Assembly: GCA_018712275.1 (NCBI GenBank)
Contig: DVHI01000074.1
Location: 1 to 64,000 of the forward strand
Direction of reading: 5' to 3'
DNA from: Candidatus Coprenecus avistercoris
Lineage (GTDB): Bacteria; Bacteroidota; Bacteroidia; Bacteroidales; UBA932
Length of the DNA: 64,000 nt
Shown here: positions 16,726 through 24,941 of the stretch, piece by piece
How the letters are laid out: every line of letters begins with the position of its first letter
How positions within the stretch are numbered: position 1 is the stretch's first letter
The notes under the pieces: generated by a model
Database searches by the model: none
What the model was told of the DNA's origin: nothing
The model's input: only the letters and a program-made list of their open reading frames with translations
Made by a program: the position numbers and the translations under genes

Positions 16726-18075
16726 TTATAGCGTCAGGGGCAGCCCCTTGTAATAATCTATAATCTTGAGCTGGAAGACGTACTGGTACTTGGCCTGAAT
16801 ATATTCCGAGCGGGCCTTGAAGAGGTTGGTCCGGGCCACGGTATAGTCTGTACCGTTGAGGGCTCCGGCATTGAACTTCTCCTCCACATACCTGAAGGAC
16901 TCTTCCATGGATGATACGTTGGCCATGGCCGCCTCCATCTGCCGGAGATATGTCCCGGCCTCAGTGACGGCTGTCTGGATCTCCTTGTACAGTTCCTGCT
17001 GCCTGATGCGCAGGTCCAGTTCGAGACTCTGTCTGGACAGCCTGGCGTTCTTGACGTTGGTGCGGACTGTCCAGTTGTTGAAAATGGGAATACTCAGGCC
17101 GATGCTTATAGCCGGGTTGATGTTGTCCCGGAACTGCTCGAAGAAGGGATAGGTGCTGCCGTCCGGAGCGTAGGAGGAGGAACTGTAGAATGTTCCGTAA
17201 CTGGCCGACAGGGATATCTTGGGCCAATACTGTCCCTGGGCGGTCCTGAGGTCCAGGTCTCCCTTCTCCAGTGCCAGTCTGGCGCTCTGGATTACGGGCA
17301 TGGACTGGGCGGAGGCATAGATGTCGTCGGTGTTTCCGCCTGTATATGATGCGGCTGTCAGGCTGATGTCCGGAGCGGCAATACGGAAGTCCGGGCTGTA
17401 GGGCAGGTCCAGCAGCTGCTGCAGGGCCAGGGTGTTGGCAGTAACCTGGCCCTGTGCGGTTACTACCTGCACTCTCTCGGATGCCAGCTGTGACTCTATC
17501 TCCAGCAGTGCGGTGTAGGGCTGGCTTCCTGCCTCGACCAGCAGCGCGGTGCGGTCCCTCTGCTCGGATATGGACTGGAAGCTTTCTTCCGCGGCTGCCA
17601 GGATTTCCTGAGACAGAAGGATCTGAAGGTAACTCTTGGCAATGGATACGGATATCTCGCCCTTGAGTCTCTCTACTTCCTGTATGGATATCTCCAGGTT
17701 CTTTCGGGAACTCTGCAGGCTGTACAGCTTGGAGAGTCCGTCCAGGAGGTAGACGGAGGCGTTGGCGGAGGCACTTGTGCTCTGGGACAGTTTGTTGCGG
17801 ATGATTTCCAGGTTCTGCAGGTCGACGGACCGGCCCCAGTTGAGGCTGTGTCCGAAGGATGCGCTAAGACTGGGCAGAAAGTCCAGCTTGTCCTGCAGCA
17901 GCTGATTCCCGCTGCGGGAGACTTCCAGGTTCTGCTTCTGTACCGTAAGGTTGTTGGCCCAGGCATACTCTATGCATCTCTCGAGAGTCCAGACATCCTG
18001 GGCTGTGAGGGTAACTGAGAAGAGCATGGTCAGGGCTATGACCGCAGCCGTATGTTTTATGGCGGAAACCTGCAT
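16726..18075 (-). CDS. TolC-family outer-membrane efflux protein
   Basis: I start the protein at 18075 (MQVSAIKHTAAVIALTMLFSVTLTAQ), which gives a clean signal peptide cleaved near TAQ-D; the ORF-track start would lie upstream of a promoter-like box. The ~449-aa protein has the duplicated TolC layout: WTLERCIEYAWANNLTVQKQNLEVSRS at the first repeat and a second repeat with ARLALEKGDLDLRTAQGQYWPKISLSASYG. Long helices with Gln/Glu heptads form the periplasmic tunnel. It forms an operon with the HlyD-like adaptor and tsaB and lies directly after the terminator of the peptide-export operon. Confidence 0.9.
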   Translation of the reverse strand: MQVSAIKHTAAVIALTMLFSVTLTAQDVWTLERCIEYAWANNLTVQKQNLEVSRSGNQLLQDKLDFLPSLSASFGHSLNWGRSVDLQNLEIIRNKLSQSTSASANASVYLLDGLSKLYSLQSSRKNLEISIQEVERLKGEISVSIAKSYLQILLSQEILAAAEESFQSISEQRDRTALLVEAGSQPYTALLEIESQLASERVQVVTAQGQVTANTLALQQLLDLPYSPDFRIAAPDISLTAASYTGGNTDDIYASAQSMPVIQSARLALEKGDLDLRTAQGQYWPKISLSASYGTFYSSSSYAPDGSTYPFFEQFRDNINPAISIGLSIPIFNNWTVRTNVKNARLSRQSLELDLRIRQQELYKEIQTAVTEAGTYLRQMEAAMANVSSMEESFRYVEEKFNAGALNGTDYTVARTNLFKARSEYIQAKYQYVFQLKIIDYYKGLPLTL

Positions 18076-18091
18076 ATTAAAATCCAATCTA

Positions 18092-18099
18092 CAAAAATA
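18092..18099 (-). promoter_or_regulatory. Candidate -7 element for tolC-hlyD-tsaB
   Basis: On the minus strand TATTTTTG matches TAnnTTTG, 16 nt before the chosen tolC start and after the hairpin terminator. A TTTG at -33 spacing is not evident. If used, the mRNA leader would be very short. Confidence 0.45.
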
Positions 18100-18121
18100 A
18101 CAAAAAATACTCATAGATAAA

Positions 18122-18152
18122 GTCCGCCGGAGAACAATCCGCTCCGGCGGAC
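18122..18152 (-). terminator. Strong intrinsic terminator after the small-peptide genes
   Basis: On the minus strand GTCCGCCGGAG and CTCCGGCGGAC form a perfect 11-bp stem with a 9-nt loop, followed by TTTATC. It lies 21 nt past the stop of the 58-aa peptide gene and closes the peptide-export transcription unit. The U-run is short. Confidence 0.8.
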
Positions 18153-18173
18153 CGGTATCAGGTCACGGCGGCG

Positions 18174-18350
18174 CTACCATGCGCCCTCTGCCTGCGGTTT
18201 GCGGTATTCTCCTGTGAGCAGGTCGTAGAGTGCCCTGAGGGCTGCTCCGACCAGTCGTCCCAACATTCTGACTACTCTTCCTTCCTGTGAGGTTGCTCCT
18301 CCTATGACTGAGCATGCCTGGACTCTTTCAATAGTGATGAACCGTTCCAT
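18174..18350 (-). CDS. Small double-glycine peptide precursor B (58 aa), bacteriocin-like
   Basis: This gene is below the ORF-track cutoff. Minus-strand translation gives 58 aa beginning MERFITIERVQACSVIGG. The GG at 17-18, with Val at -4 and Ile at -12, fits a leader cleaved by a C39 peptidase. The 40-aa core starts ATSQEGRVV; its centre, MLGRLVGAALRALYDLL, is a cationic amphipathic helix with a GxxxG motif (Gly31-Gly35). The leader resembles that of the neighbouring 62-aa peptide (MER[IF]I start, Cys13). It starts 11 nt after that gene and is followed by an 11-bp-stem terminator. I infer one half of a two-peptide bacteriocin or a secreted signal. I recognise no named family. Confidence 0.72.
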   Translation of the reverse strand: MERFITIERVQACSVIGGATSQEGRVVRMLGRLVGAALRALYDLLTGEYRKPQAEGAW

Positions 18351-18361
18351 AGTCTGAGATA

Positions 18362-18550
18362 TTAGGAGTTAGACATTGAACTTACGATATCCTGCCCTGT
18401 CCATCCTTCAATGATGCCGAGGAAGAACTGGTCCAGGTGTTTCTTGATGACTCTTATGACTCCGGCCCAGATGCCGCCGCCATAGACTGTGGTGCTCAGG
18501 TCGGAATTAATACATTCAAACCCTGCGTAGCTGTTGATAATTCTTTCCAT
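18362..18550 (-). CDS. Small double-glycine peptide precursor A (62 aa), bacteriocin-like
   Basis: The 62-aa product starts MERIINSYAGFECINSD and has a GG processing site at residues 24-25 (TTVYGG), with Val at -4, Leu at -8 and Ile at -12. The predicted 37-aa core begins GIWAGVIRVIKKHLDQFF and contains two GxxxG motifs (GIWAG and GIIEG), two Trp residues and an amphipathic helix, then a polar tail (SSMSNS). It lies 47 nt after the C39 ABC transporter gene and 11 nt before precursor B on the same strand. GxxxG motifs in both peptides are typical of class IIb two-peptide bacteriocins, where they mediate helix-helix pairing. Export and activity are inferred. Confidence 0.78.
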   Translation of the reverse strand: MERIINSYAGFECINSDLSTTVYGGGIWAGVIRVIKKHLDQFFLGIIEGWTGQDIVSSMSNS

Positions 18551-18573
18551 GATGTTTAGAATTTAATGGTGGT

Positions 18574-18597
18574 GCCGCGGATGAAAGGCGCCGCGGC
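18574..18597 (-). promoter_or_regulatory. Hairpin between transporter and peptide genes
   Basis: GCCGCGG (loop of 10) CCGCGGC follows the transporter stop codon directly on the minus strand and lacks a U-run. It may protect or process the mRNA so that the peptide genes are expressed at a different level from the transporter; this is inference. Confidence 0.5.
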
Positions 18598-20694
18598 TTA
18601 CGCCTGTGAATGCGCATTCTTTTTATTGATATCGATAATGTTGTCTGCCAGTGAGGCCGCCTCCTGCTCGTGGGAGATGAGTATGACTGTGATACCTTTC
18701 TCCTTGAGTGTCAGGATGGTCTCCGTGAGTCTTGTACGGCTGTCGCTGTCCAGGTGTGTGGCAGCCTCGTCCAGTATGAGTACTTTCGGCCTGCGGTACA
18801 GGGCTCTGGCCAGCGCTACCTTCTGCCTCTCTCCGCCGGAGAGCCGGCCGGCGTGTTCTCCTGTGTGGGCCAGCAGGCCTCCGGGCAGGGACTCCAGAGT
18901 GGGAGCCAGGCCCGCGATGGCACAGGCCGCCGTCACTTCCCGGATGTCGTAGCCGCTGTCGCCCATGACTATGTTGTCGAGTATGGTGCCGTCGAAGATG
19001 TCCGGTTTCTGGGGCACGATGCTGATGTGCCTCCTCCATCTGTCCGGAGGTATGTTCCGGATGTCGGTCCCGCCGACGGTGATCCGTCCCTCCTGGGGCG
19101 TGTATCCCCGCATCAGAAGGGCCGCGAGGGTGCTCTTGCCGCTGCCGTTGGCTCCGCGGATGAGATGTACCTTTCCCGGCTCAATGTCGAAGGACAGACC
19201 GTCCAGCAGTTTCATCCGTCCCGGGAAGGAGAAGCCCAGCCCGCGCACTTCTATCCTGTCGTCCGCGGAAGGGGTGAAGTCCAGGGTCTCTCCGCCGGTT
19301 TCGTCATCCATGTCCAGGATGTCGAATATCCTTTCTGCCGATATCCTGGCCTCGGTAATCTCCCTGCTGCTCTCGATGAGCATGACAATGGGGGAGGTGA
19401 GCAGGGCTGCGAAGGAGAAGAACGAGACCAGCTCGCCCACCGTGAGCTCGGAGCGCAGGACGAAGAAGGCGCCTGCCGTAAGGGTGACCGTGTGGACCAG
19501 CCGGCTGACCGTATCGGATGAGGAGGCCATCGCTGAGGTGAACATGCCTCCGCGGTACATGGCGTCCGCAGTCCGGAAATATTTCCGGCCGATCTGCCGG
19601 ACGGCCTCCCGGGAGGCGCCGAAGTATTTGACGGCCCGGACGGAGGACAGCCATTCGATATTGGTCTGCTCGAATGAGGCGTTGGCCTCGATGATCCTGC
19701 GGTTGAGCCTTCGGTTCACCCTGTCGGATATGCGGTACAGCAGGATGAATACGGGAATGAAGCTCATGGTGATGAGGGTAAGCTTCCAGTAGAATGTCAT
19801 GAGTATGGCGGTGGCCAGCAGTAGGGTGAGGACGCTGACGGCCATGATCAGCAGCCGTCCGGTGATGAAGGAGCGTATCCTGTAGGCGTCCGATACCCTG
19901 GAGTTCAGTTCTCCGCTGCTCATGGAGTCGAAGAATGATACCGGCAGGGAGAACAGTTTCCCGAAATAGCTCATGATCAGCCGGCAGTCTATCTGAAGGC
20001 TGGTCCTTACCAGCAGGACCGAGCGCATGTAGGATACCAGCCAGGTGAGGCCGGCCAGGCAGAGCATGGCGGCTCCTATGGCTGCGAGAGCGCCCCTGTC
20101 TCCGGACGGTATGATGTCGTCGATGATCCTCTGCAGGAAGAGGGAGGTGCTGAGGGTGGCGGCGATGAAGGCGGCCGAGCCTGCCAGAACCATCGCCAGC
20201 TCCTTCTTATAATAGAGCAGAATCTCCCTGAACCGGGCCAGGACCGGGGTCCTTCTGTCGCCTTTCTGAAAGGACGGGGAGGGGGCGAGGGCTACTATGA
20301 ATCCGCTCCACTCCTCTTCCAGGTCGGCCGGGCTCATCCTGTGAATCTCTCCGTCCTCGGGGTCCATGACCGTCGCCGTGCTGTCGTCAATGGCATAGAG
20401 GACCACATAGTGCAGCCATCCGTTCTTTTTCCTGAGGTGCAGGATCACCGGCTTGACGGCTTCCTGCAGGTCCGTTATGTGCTTTTCCTTGGCACGCAGC
20501 CCCGCTGCGTCCATTCCCAGCCTGCCGCAGGCGTCTATGATGCCCTGCAGGCTGGTGCCGTCCGGACCTGTGCCGCATGCTTCCCTGATGCGGAGCAGCG
20601 GCAGCCTCAGCCCGTAGTGTGCGCATACCGAGGCGACGCATGCGGCGGCGCAGTCGGTATTGTCATGTTGTCTGACTTTGATCTCCTTCTTCAT
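18598..20694 (-). CDS. Peptidase-C39-containing ABC transporter (PCAT) for GG-leader peptides
   Basis: The 698-aa exporter has three parts. Residues 1-~130 are a C39 cysteine peptidase with Gln9, Cys15 (DNTDCAAAC), His95 (GWLHYVVLY) and Asp111 (VMDPEDG), so the catalytic triad is intact. Residues ~160-440 are a six-helix ABC exporter membrane domain (SYFGKLFSLPVSFFDSMSSGELNSR). Residues ~470-698 are the ATPase: Walker A GANGSGKST, signature LSGGERQKVALARAL, Walker B VLILDEA and a downstream His switch. Such proteins cut leaders after GG and export the core peptide. Two GG peptides follow it directly, and TolC and HlyD genes lie just beyond. A 48-aa membrane peptide gene precedes it by 37 nt. 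Confidence 0.93.
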   Translation of the reverse strand: MKKEIKVRQHDNTDCAAACVASVCAHYGLRLPLLRIREACGTGPDGTSLQGIIDACGRLGMDAAGLRAKEKHITDLQEAVKPVILHLRKKNGWLHYVVLYAIDDSTATVMDPEDGEIHRMSPADLEEEWSGFIVALAPSPSFQKGDRRTPVLARFREILLYYKKELAMVLAGSAAFIAATLSTSLFLQRIIDDIIPSGDRGALAAIGAAMLCLAGLTWLVSYMRSVLLVRTSLQIDCRLIMSYFGKLFSLPVSFFDSMSSGELNSRVSDAYRIRSFITGRLLIMAVSVLTLLLATAILMTFYWKLTLITMSFIPVFILLYRISDRVNRRLNRRIIEANASFEQTNIEWLSSVRAVKYFGASREAVRQIGRKYFRTADAMYRGGMFTSAMASSSDTVSRLVHTVTLTAGAFFVLRSELTVGELVSFFSFAALLTSPIVMLIESSREITEARISAERIFDILDMDDETGGETLDFTPSADDRIEVRGLGFSFPGRMKLLDGLSFDIEPGKVHLIRGANGSGKSTLAALLMRGYTPQEGRITVGGTDIRNIPPDRWRRHISIVPQKPDIFDGTILDNIVMGDSGYDIREVTAACAIAGLAPTLESLPGGLLAHTGEHAGRLSGGERQKVALARALYRRPKVLILDEAATHLDSDSRTRLTETILTLKEKGITVILISHEQEAASLADNIIDINKKNAHSQA

Positions 20695-20731
20695 GGCCTT
20701 CCCCTCCAGAATGTTGATCGCAGGTTATACC

Positions 20732-20878
20732 TTAGAATACTGGAAGCAGAGGCAGCGCCGACAGCAGCAGAACGGCTGTGACGGCTGCGATGTACCACAG
20801 AACTCTTCCCCCGGCCATAGGCGGCAGCATGGTGTCCGCGGAGAGGCCGGCTTTCTCCTTAAAGCTCATTTCTTCCAT
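20732..20878 (-). CDS. 48-aa single-membrane-helix peptide leading the exporter operon
   Basis: This gene is absent from the ORF track because of its size. It encodes 48 aa: a charged N terminus (MEEMSFKEKAGLSADTML), then PPMAGG and a 24-residue hydrophobic segment beginning RVLWYIAAVTAVLLL. It sits between the operon promoter and the transporter start, 37 nt upstream of the transporter. Two readings are possible: a small membrane protein, such as an immunity or accessory subunit as often found with bacteriocins, or a third GG peptide with a hydrophobic core, since GG falls at residues 23-24. The -12 position is Ser, unlike the other two peptides, so I favour the membrane protein. Similarity to a known family is not apparent. 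Confidence 0.6.
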   Translation of the reverse strand: MEEMSFKEKAGLSADTMLPPMAGGRVLWYIAAVTAVLLLSALPLLPVF

Positions 20879-20905
20879 ATCCGTGTGTAGTTAAAGTTTC
20901 CGCTA

Positions 20906-20937
20906 CAAAGTAAAGAAAAAATTTTCAATACTTCAAG
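20906..20937 (-). promoter_or_regulatory. Candidate promoter of the peptide-export operon
   Basis: On the minus strand CTTG, 20 nt and TTACTTTG approximate the Bacteroidetes TTTG / TAnnTTTG pair with correct spacing, 27 nt upstream of the 48-aa gene. The surrounding 60 nt are strongly AT-rich compared with the genes. Two positions deviate from consensus. Confidence 0.55.
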
Positions 20938-20980
20938 CAAAACTTTAAATAAATTTCAAAAATATGTAGGAATAATCGTT

Positions 20981-21478
20981 TTAGGAGTTGAAAAGTTGCT
21001 TTAAATAAGGGAATAGCGCGTCAGTGATGGAGGAGATGATCTGCACGCCCTTGGACTTGGCCATCTGCTCGGGGGAGATAAGGGTGAACCAGGTCGTGTT
21101 CACATACTCTATGACGGAGATGATGACTCCTATGAGCAGGACGACGGCGGAGACTGAGAGCAGGACGCCGAGGAGGCGGTTGATCCAGCCGAGGGTTGTG
21201 ATCTTGATGACCTTCTCGAGGAGGCGGCTCAGCAGGACTACGCAGAGGCAGACCACGACTATGATGACGATGAACGAAAGCACCTTCACTACGTTCTCGG
21301 AGAGGGTGGGCGCCACGCGGTGGAGCCAGCCCGAGAGTATGGCCGAGAACCTGCCTGCCAGGAATATACCGAGAATGAGGCCCACGATGCCGCCGAGCTG
21401 CCGCATCAGGCCGTCCTTGATACCCTTGAACACCGCCAGGGCCAGGAGTACGAGAATGATGATATCTATAACTGTCAT
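20981..21478 (-). CDS. CvpA family membrane protein
   Basis: The 165-aa protein has four predicted membrane helices, beginning with the CvpA motif IIILVLLALAVFKGIKDGLMRQLGGIVGLILGIFLAGRF. The family is named after the E. coli colicin V production protein, but members are widespread and their molecular role is unclear (cell envelope homeostasis). Helices lie near residues 3-20, 26-46, 64-86 and 98-120, followed by a polar C terminus (SPEQMAKSKGVQIISSITDALFPYL). It is divergent from ileS, 55 nt away. It is transcribed towards the peptide-export operon, on the same strand, but about 100 nt with a separate promoter lie between them. Confidence 0.9.
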   Translation of the reverse strand: MTVIDIIILVLLALAVFKGIKDGLMRQLGGIVGLILGIFLAGRFSAILSGWLHRVAPTLSENVVKVLSFIVIIVVVCLCVVLLSRLLEKVIKITTLGWINRLLGVLLSVSAVVLLIGVIISVIEYVNTTWFTLISPEQMAKSKGVQIISSITDALFPYLKQLFNS

Positions 21479-21505
21479 GACATGCGAAGATAGGAATATT
21501 TTCCC

Positions 21506-21513
21506 TATCTTTG
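21506..21513 (+). promoter_or_regulatory. Candidate -7 element for the ileS operon
   Basis: TATCTTTG, identical to the greA -7 box, lies 20 nt before the ileS start in the divergent cvpA-ileS gap. No clear -33 TTTG is seen. Confidence 0.55.
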
Positions 21514-21533
21514 CCCATTAAAATTCAGAATAT

Positions 21534-24500
21534 ATGTTCAAAGAGTATAAAGGACTGGACCTGACAGGTCTCTCCACCGAGGTGCTGGAGAGTTGGAAGA
21601 AGCAGGATGTGTTTCACAAGACGTTGGAAATGAGGGAGGGTGCTCCCGAGTATGTGTTCTTCGAGGGACCTCCCTCGGCCAACGGCATGCCGGGCATACA
21701 CCATGTGATGGCCCGCTCCATCAAGGACGTGATCTGCCGCTACAAGACTCAGTCCGGCTACCACGTGAGCCGCAAGGCCGGATGGGACACCCACGGTCTG
21801 CCCGTGGAATTAGGAGTGGAGAAGGCCTTAGGCATCACCAAGGACGACATCGGAAAGAAGATATCCGTGGCGGAGTACAACTCTATCTGCCGCCGCGAGG
21901 TCATGAAATATACCAAGGAATGGGTCAACCTGACCGAGCGCATCGGCTACTGGGTGGACACCGACAATCCATACATCACCTACGACAACCGCTATATCGA
22001 GACCCTCTGGTATCTCCTGAAGGAGATCTACAAGAAGGGTCTGCTGTACAAGGGCTACTCCATCCAGCCCTATTCCCCCGCCGCAGGCACCGGCCTGAGC
22101 ACCCATGAGCTCAACCAGCCCGGCTGCTACCGCGACGTGAAGGACACCACGGCCGTAGCCCAGTTCAAGGTCATCCGCGACGAGGCTTCCGAGCCTTTCT
22201 TCCAGAAAGCCGGAGGGGATCCCCTCTATTTCATCGCCTGGACCACCACCCCCTGGACCCTGCCCTCGAACACCGCCCTCTGCGTAGGCCCCGGCATCGA
22301 GTACGTCCTGGTGCGCTCCTCGAACCCCTACACCGGTCTTCCCGGAGTGTACATCGTCGCAAAGGCATTGGTCCATGACCATTTCGGAGGAAAGATACCC
22401 TTCGAGGTGCTCGAAGGCTCCTACAAGGGCACTGACCTGGTGGGCATGCACTACGAGCAGCTGATTCCCTGGGTGCGTCCCGACGAGGGCGCCTTCCGCG
22501 TGATTCCCGGCGACTACGTGACCACGGACGAGGGCACCACCGGTATTGTCCACATTGCCCCGACCTTCGGAGCCGACGACGCCAAGGTGGCCCGCCAGAG
22601 CGGAGTGCCCGCCCTGATGGTACGTGACGCCGCCGGAGTGATGCAGGCCCTGGTGGACCGCACCGGCAGAATGTACCGGATAGAGGACCTCGACCCGGAA
22701 TTTGTCCGCGAGAGGGTGGATGTGGAGCTGTACGGGGAGTATTCCGGCCGCTATGTGAAGAATGCCTACGACCCTGAGGCCACCCCCGACACCCCGACCA
22801 TCGACGTGGATATCTGCGTGATGCTCAAGGGCCAGAACAAGGCCTTCAAGATAGAGAAGCACGTGCACTCCTATCCCCACTGCTGGAGGACCGACAAGCC
22901 CGTGCTGTACTACCCCCTCGACTCCTGGTTCATCCGCACCACCGCCGTGCAGGATCAGATGATCGAGCTGAACAAGACGATAACATGGAAGCCCGCGTCG
23001 ACCGGAGCAGGCCGCTTCGGCAAGTGGCTGGAGAATCTGCAGGACTGGAACCTCTCCCGCAGCCGCTATTGGGGTACACCGCTGCCCGTATGGAGGACAG
23101 AGGACGGGGCCGAGGAGAAGTGCATCGGCTCGGTGGCAGAGCTTTACGCCGAGATCGACAAGGCTGTGGCCGCCGGCATCATGAAGGAGAACCCGCTGGC
23201 AGCGGCAGGTTTCGTCCCCGGGGACTATTCCAAGGACAATTACGAGCGCATCGACCTGCACAGGCCGTATGTGGATGAGATATACCTCGTCTCGGACAGG
23301 GGACGGAAGATGGTGCGCGAGACCGACCTGATCGACGTGTGGTTCGACTCGGGCTCGATGCCATACGCCCAGGAGGGGCTGCAGGCGCTCGGCTCTCCTA
23401 AGTTCGGACAGACCGCCGACTTCATCGCCGAGGGAGTGGACCAGACCCGCGGATGGTTCTTCACCCTGCACGCCATCCATACGATGATCAGCGGCAGCAC
23501 GGCATTCAGGACTGTTATCTCCAACGGACTTGTGCTCGATAAGGACGGCAACAAGATGAGCAAGCGTCTGGGCAATGCCGTGGATCCATTCAAGGCACTT
23601 GATAATTACGGACCCGACGCCCTGCGCTGGTACATGCTCACCAACTCCCAGCCCTGGGACAACCTCAAGTTCGACGAGGCGGGAGTGGACGAGGTGCGCC
23701 GCAAGTTCTTCGGTACCTTATATAATACCTACTCGTTCTTCGCCCTCTATGCCAACGTGGACGGTTTCGGCACTAATCCGGAGCACCTGCAGAAGCAGAT
23801 ACCCGTGGCTGAGCGTCCGGAAATCGACCGCTGGCTGATGTCCCTGCTCAACACCCTGATCAAGAACGTCAAGGAGTGCTACGAGGGCTACGACATCACC
23901 GGTGCCGGCCGTCTGATTCAGGACTTCGTCTGCGACAACCTCAGCAACTGGTACGTGCGCCTGAACCGCAAGCGTTTCTGGGGAGGCCAGATGAATGACG
24001 ACAAGCTGGCAGCCTACCAGACCCTGTACTCGGCCCTCGAGACAGTGGCCGTGCTCGCGGCTCCCATCGCGCCTTTCTATATGGACCGCCTTTTCTGCGA
24101 CCTGAACAGCGCTACCGGGGCTCATGACGTGATGTCCGTACACATGATGCCCATGCCTGAGAGCGACCCTGCCTGCGTGGATACTGACTTAGAGGAGCGC
24201 ATGGCCTTAGCCCAGAAGTCATCCTCGATGGTGCTCGCCCTGCGCCGCAAGGTCAATATCAAGGTGCGTCAGCCCTTAGCCCAGATGATCATCCCCGTCC
24301 TCGACCCTAAGATCGAGGAGCAGTTCGAGAAGGTGCGCAACTTAGTGCTCAGCGAGGTCAATGTCAAGGAGGTGGTCTACATCAAGGATACGACCGGCCT
24401 CATCACCAAGAAGATAAAACCCAACTTCAAGACCCTCGGCAAGCGTTACGGCAAGCAGATGAAGGAGATAGCCGCTGCGTTCGGGACTCTGTCCCAGCAG

Positions 24501-24941
24501 GAGATCGCTGCCGTGGAGCTCGCCGGCATGCAGGAGGAGGTCTACACCCTCCGTCTGCCCTCCGGGGACGTGGAGCTGCAGCCCGCTGACTATGAGGTGT
24601 CCTCCGAGGACATGCCCGGAAGGCTCGTGGCTACTGAGGGCAAGCTGACCATCGCCCTCGACATCACAGTCACTCCGGAGCTCCGCAATGAGGGAGTGGC
24701 CCGCGAGCTGATCAATAGGATACAGAACCTCCGCAAGGACAGCGGATTCGAGGTTACGGACAGGATCGTGGCCCGCATCCAGAGGCTGCCCGAGGTGGAG
24801 GAGGCCATAGCCGGATTCAAGGACTATATCGCTTCCCAGACCCTCGCCCGCGAGATCATCCTGGAGGATGCCGTCTCCGGTGGAGTGGAGGTAGAATGGT
24901 TGGAAGACAATAAGATAACCCTTAAGCTCGAGAGAATATGA
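21534..24941 (+). CDS. ileS: Isoleucyl-tRNA synthetase
   Basis: The 1135-aa class I synthetase charges tRNA-Ile. The HIGH-type motif is PPSANGMPGIHHVMARS (near residue 50) and the KMSKR loop is DGNKMSKRLGN (near residue 675). A CP1 editing domain (~200-420) includes TTPWTLPSNTALCV. The C-terminal extension after the anticodon-binding domain (PLAQMIIPVLDPKIEEQFEKV onward) is the DUF5915-like tail of the eukaryote-like type-2 IleS, a class with reduced mupirocin sensitivity in characterised members. The stop overlaps the next start (ATGA). It leads an operon of deaminase, DksA-like, lspA, phosphoesterase and PH-domain genes. Confidence 0.97.
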   Translation: MFKEYKGLDLTGLSTEVLESWKKQDVFHKTLEMREGAPEYVFFEGPPSANGMPGIHHVMARSIKDVICRYKTQSGYHVSRKAGWDTHGLPVELGVEKALGITKDDIGKKISVAEYNSICRREVMKYTKEWVNLTERIGYWVDTDNPYITYDNRYIETLWYLLKEIYKKGLLYKGYSIQPYSPAAGTGLSTHELNQPGCYRDVKDTTAVAQFKVIRDEASEPFFQKAGGDPLYFIAWTTTPWTLPSNTALCVGPGIEYVLVRSSNPYTGLPGVYIVAKALVHDHFGGKIPFEVLEGSYKGTDLVGMHYEQLIPWVRPDEGAFRVIPGDYVTTDEGTTGIVHIAPTFGADDAKVARQSGVPALMVRDAAGVMQALVDRTGRMYRIEDLDPEFVRERVDVELYGEYSGRYVKNAYDPEATPDTPTIDVDICVMLKGQNKAFKIEKHVHSYPHCWRTDKPVLYYPLDSWFIRTTAVQDQMIELNKTITWKPASTGAGRFGKWLENLQDWNLSRSRYWGTPLPVWRTEDGAEEKCIGSVAELYAEIDKAVAAGIMKENPLAAAGFVPGDYSKDNYERIDLHRPYVDEIYLVSDRGRKMVRETDLIDVWFDSGSMPYAQEGLQALGSPKFGQTADFIAEGVDQTRGWFFTLHAIHTMISGSTAFRTVISNGLVLDKDGNKMSKRLGNAVDPFKALDNYGPDALRWYMLTNSQPWDNLKFDEAGVDEVRRKFFGTLYNTYSFFALYANVDGFGTNPEHLQKQIPVAERPEIDRWLMSLLNTLIKNVKECYEGYDITGAGRLIQDFVCDNLSNWYVRLNRKRFWGGQMNDDKLAAYQTLYSALETVAVLAAPIAPFYMDRLFCDLNSATGAHDVMSVHMMPMPESDPACVDTDLEERMALAQKSSSMVLALRRKVNIKVRQPLAQMIIPVLDPKIEEQFEKVRNLVLSEVNVKEVVYIKDTTGLITKKIKPNFKTLGKRYGKQMKEIAAAFGTLSQQEIAAVELAGMQEEVYTLRLPSGDVELQPADYEVSSEDMPGRLVATEGKLTIALDITVTPELRNEGVARELINRIQNLRKDSGFEVTDRIVARIQRLPEVEEAIAGFKDYIASQTLAREIILEDAVSGGVEVEWLEDNKITLKLERI

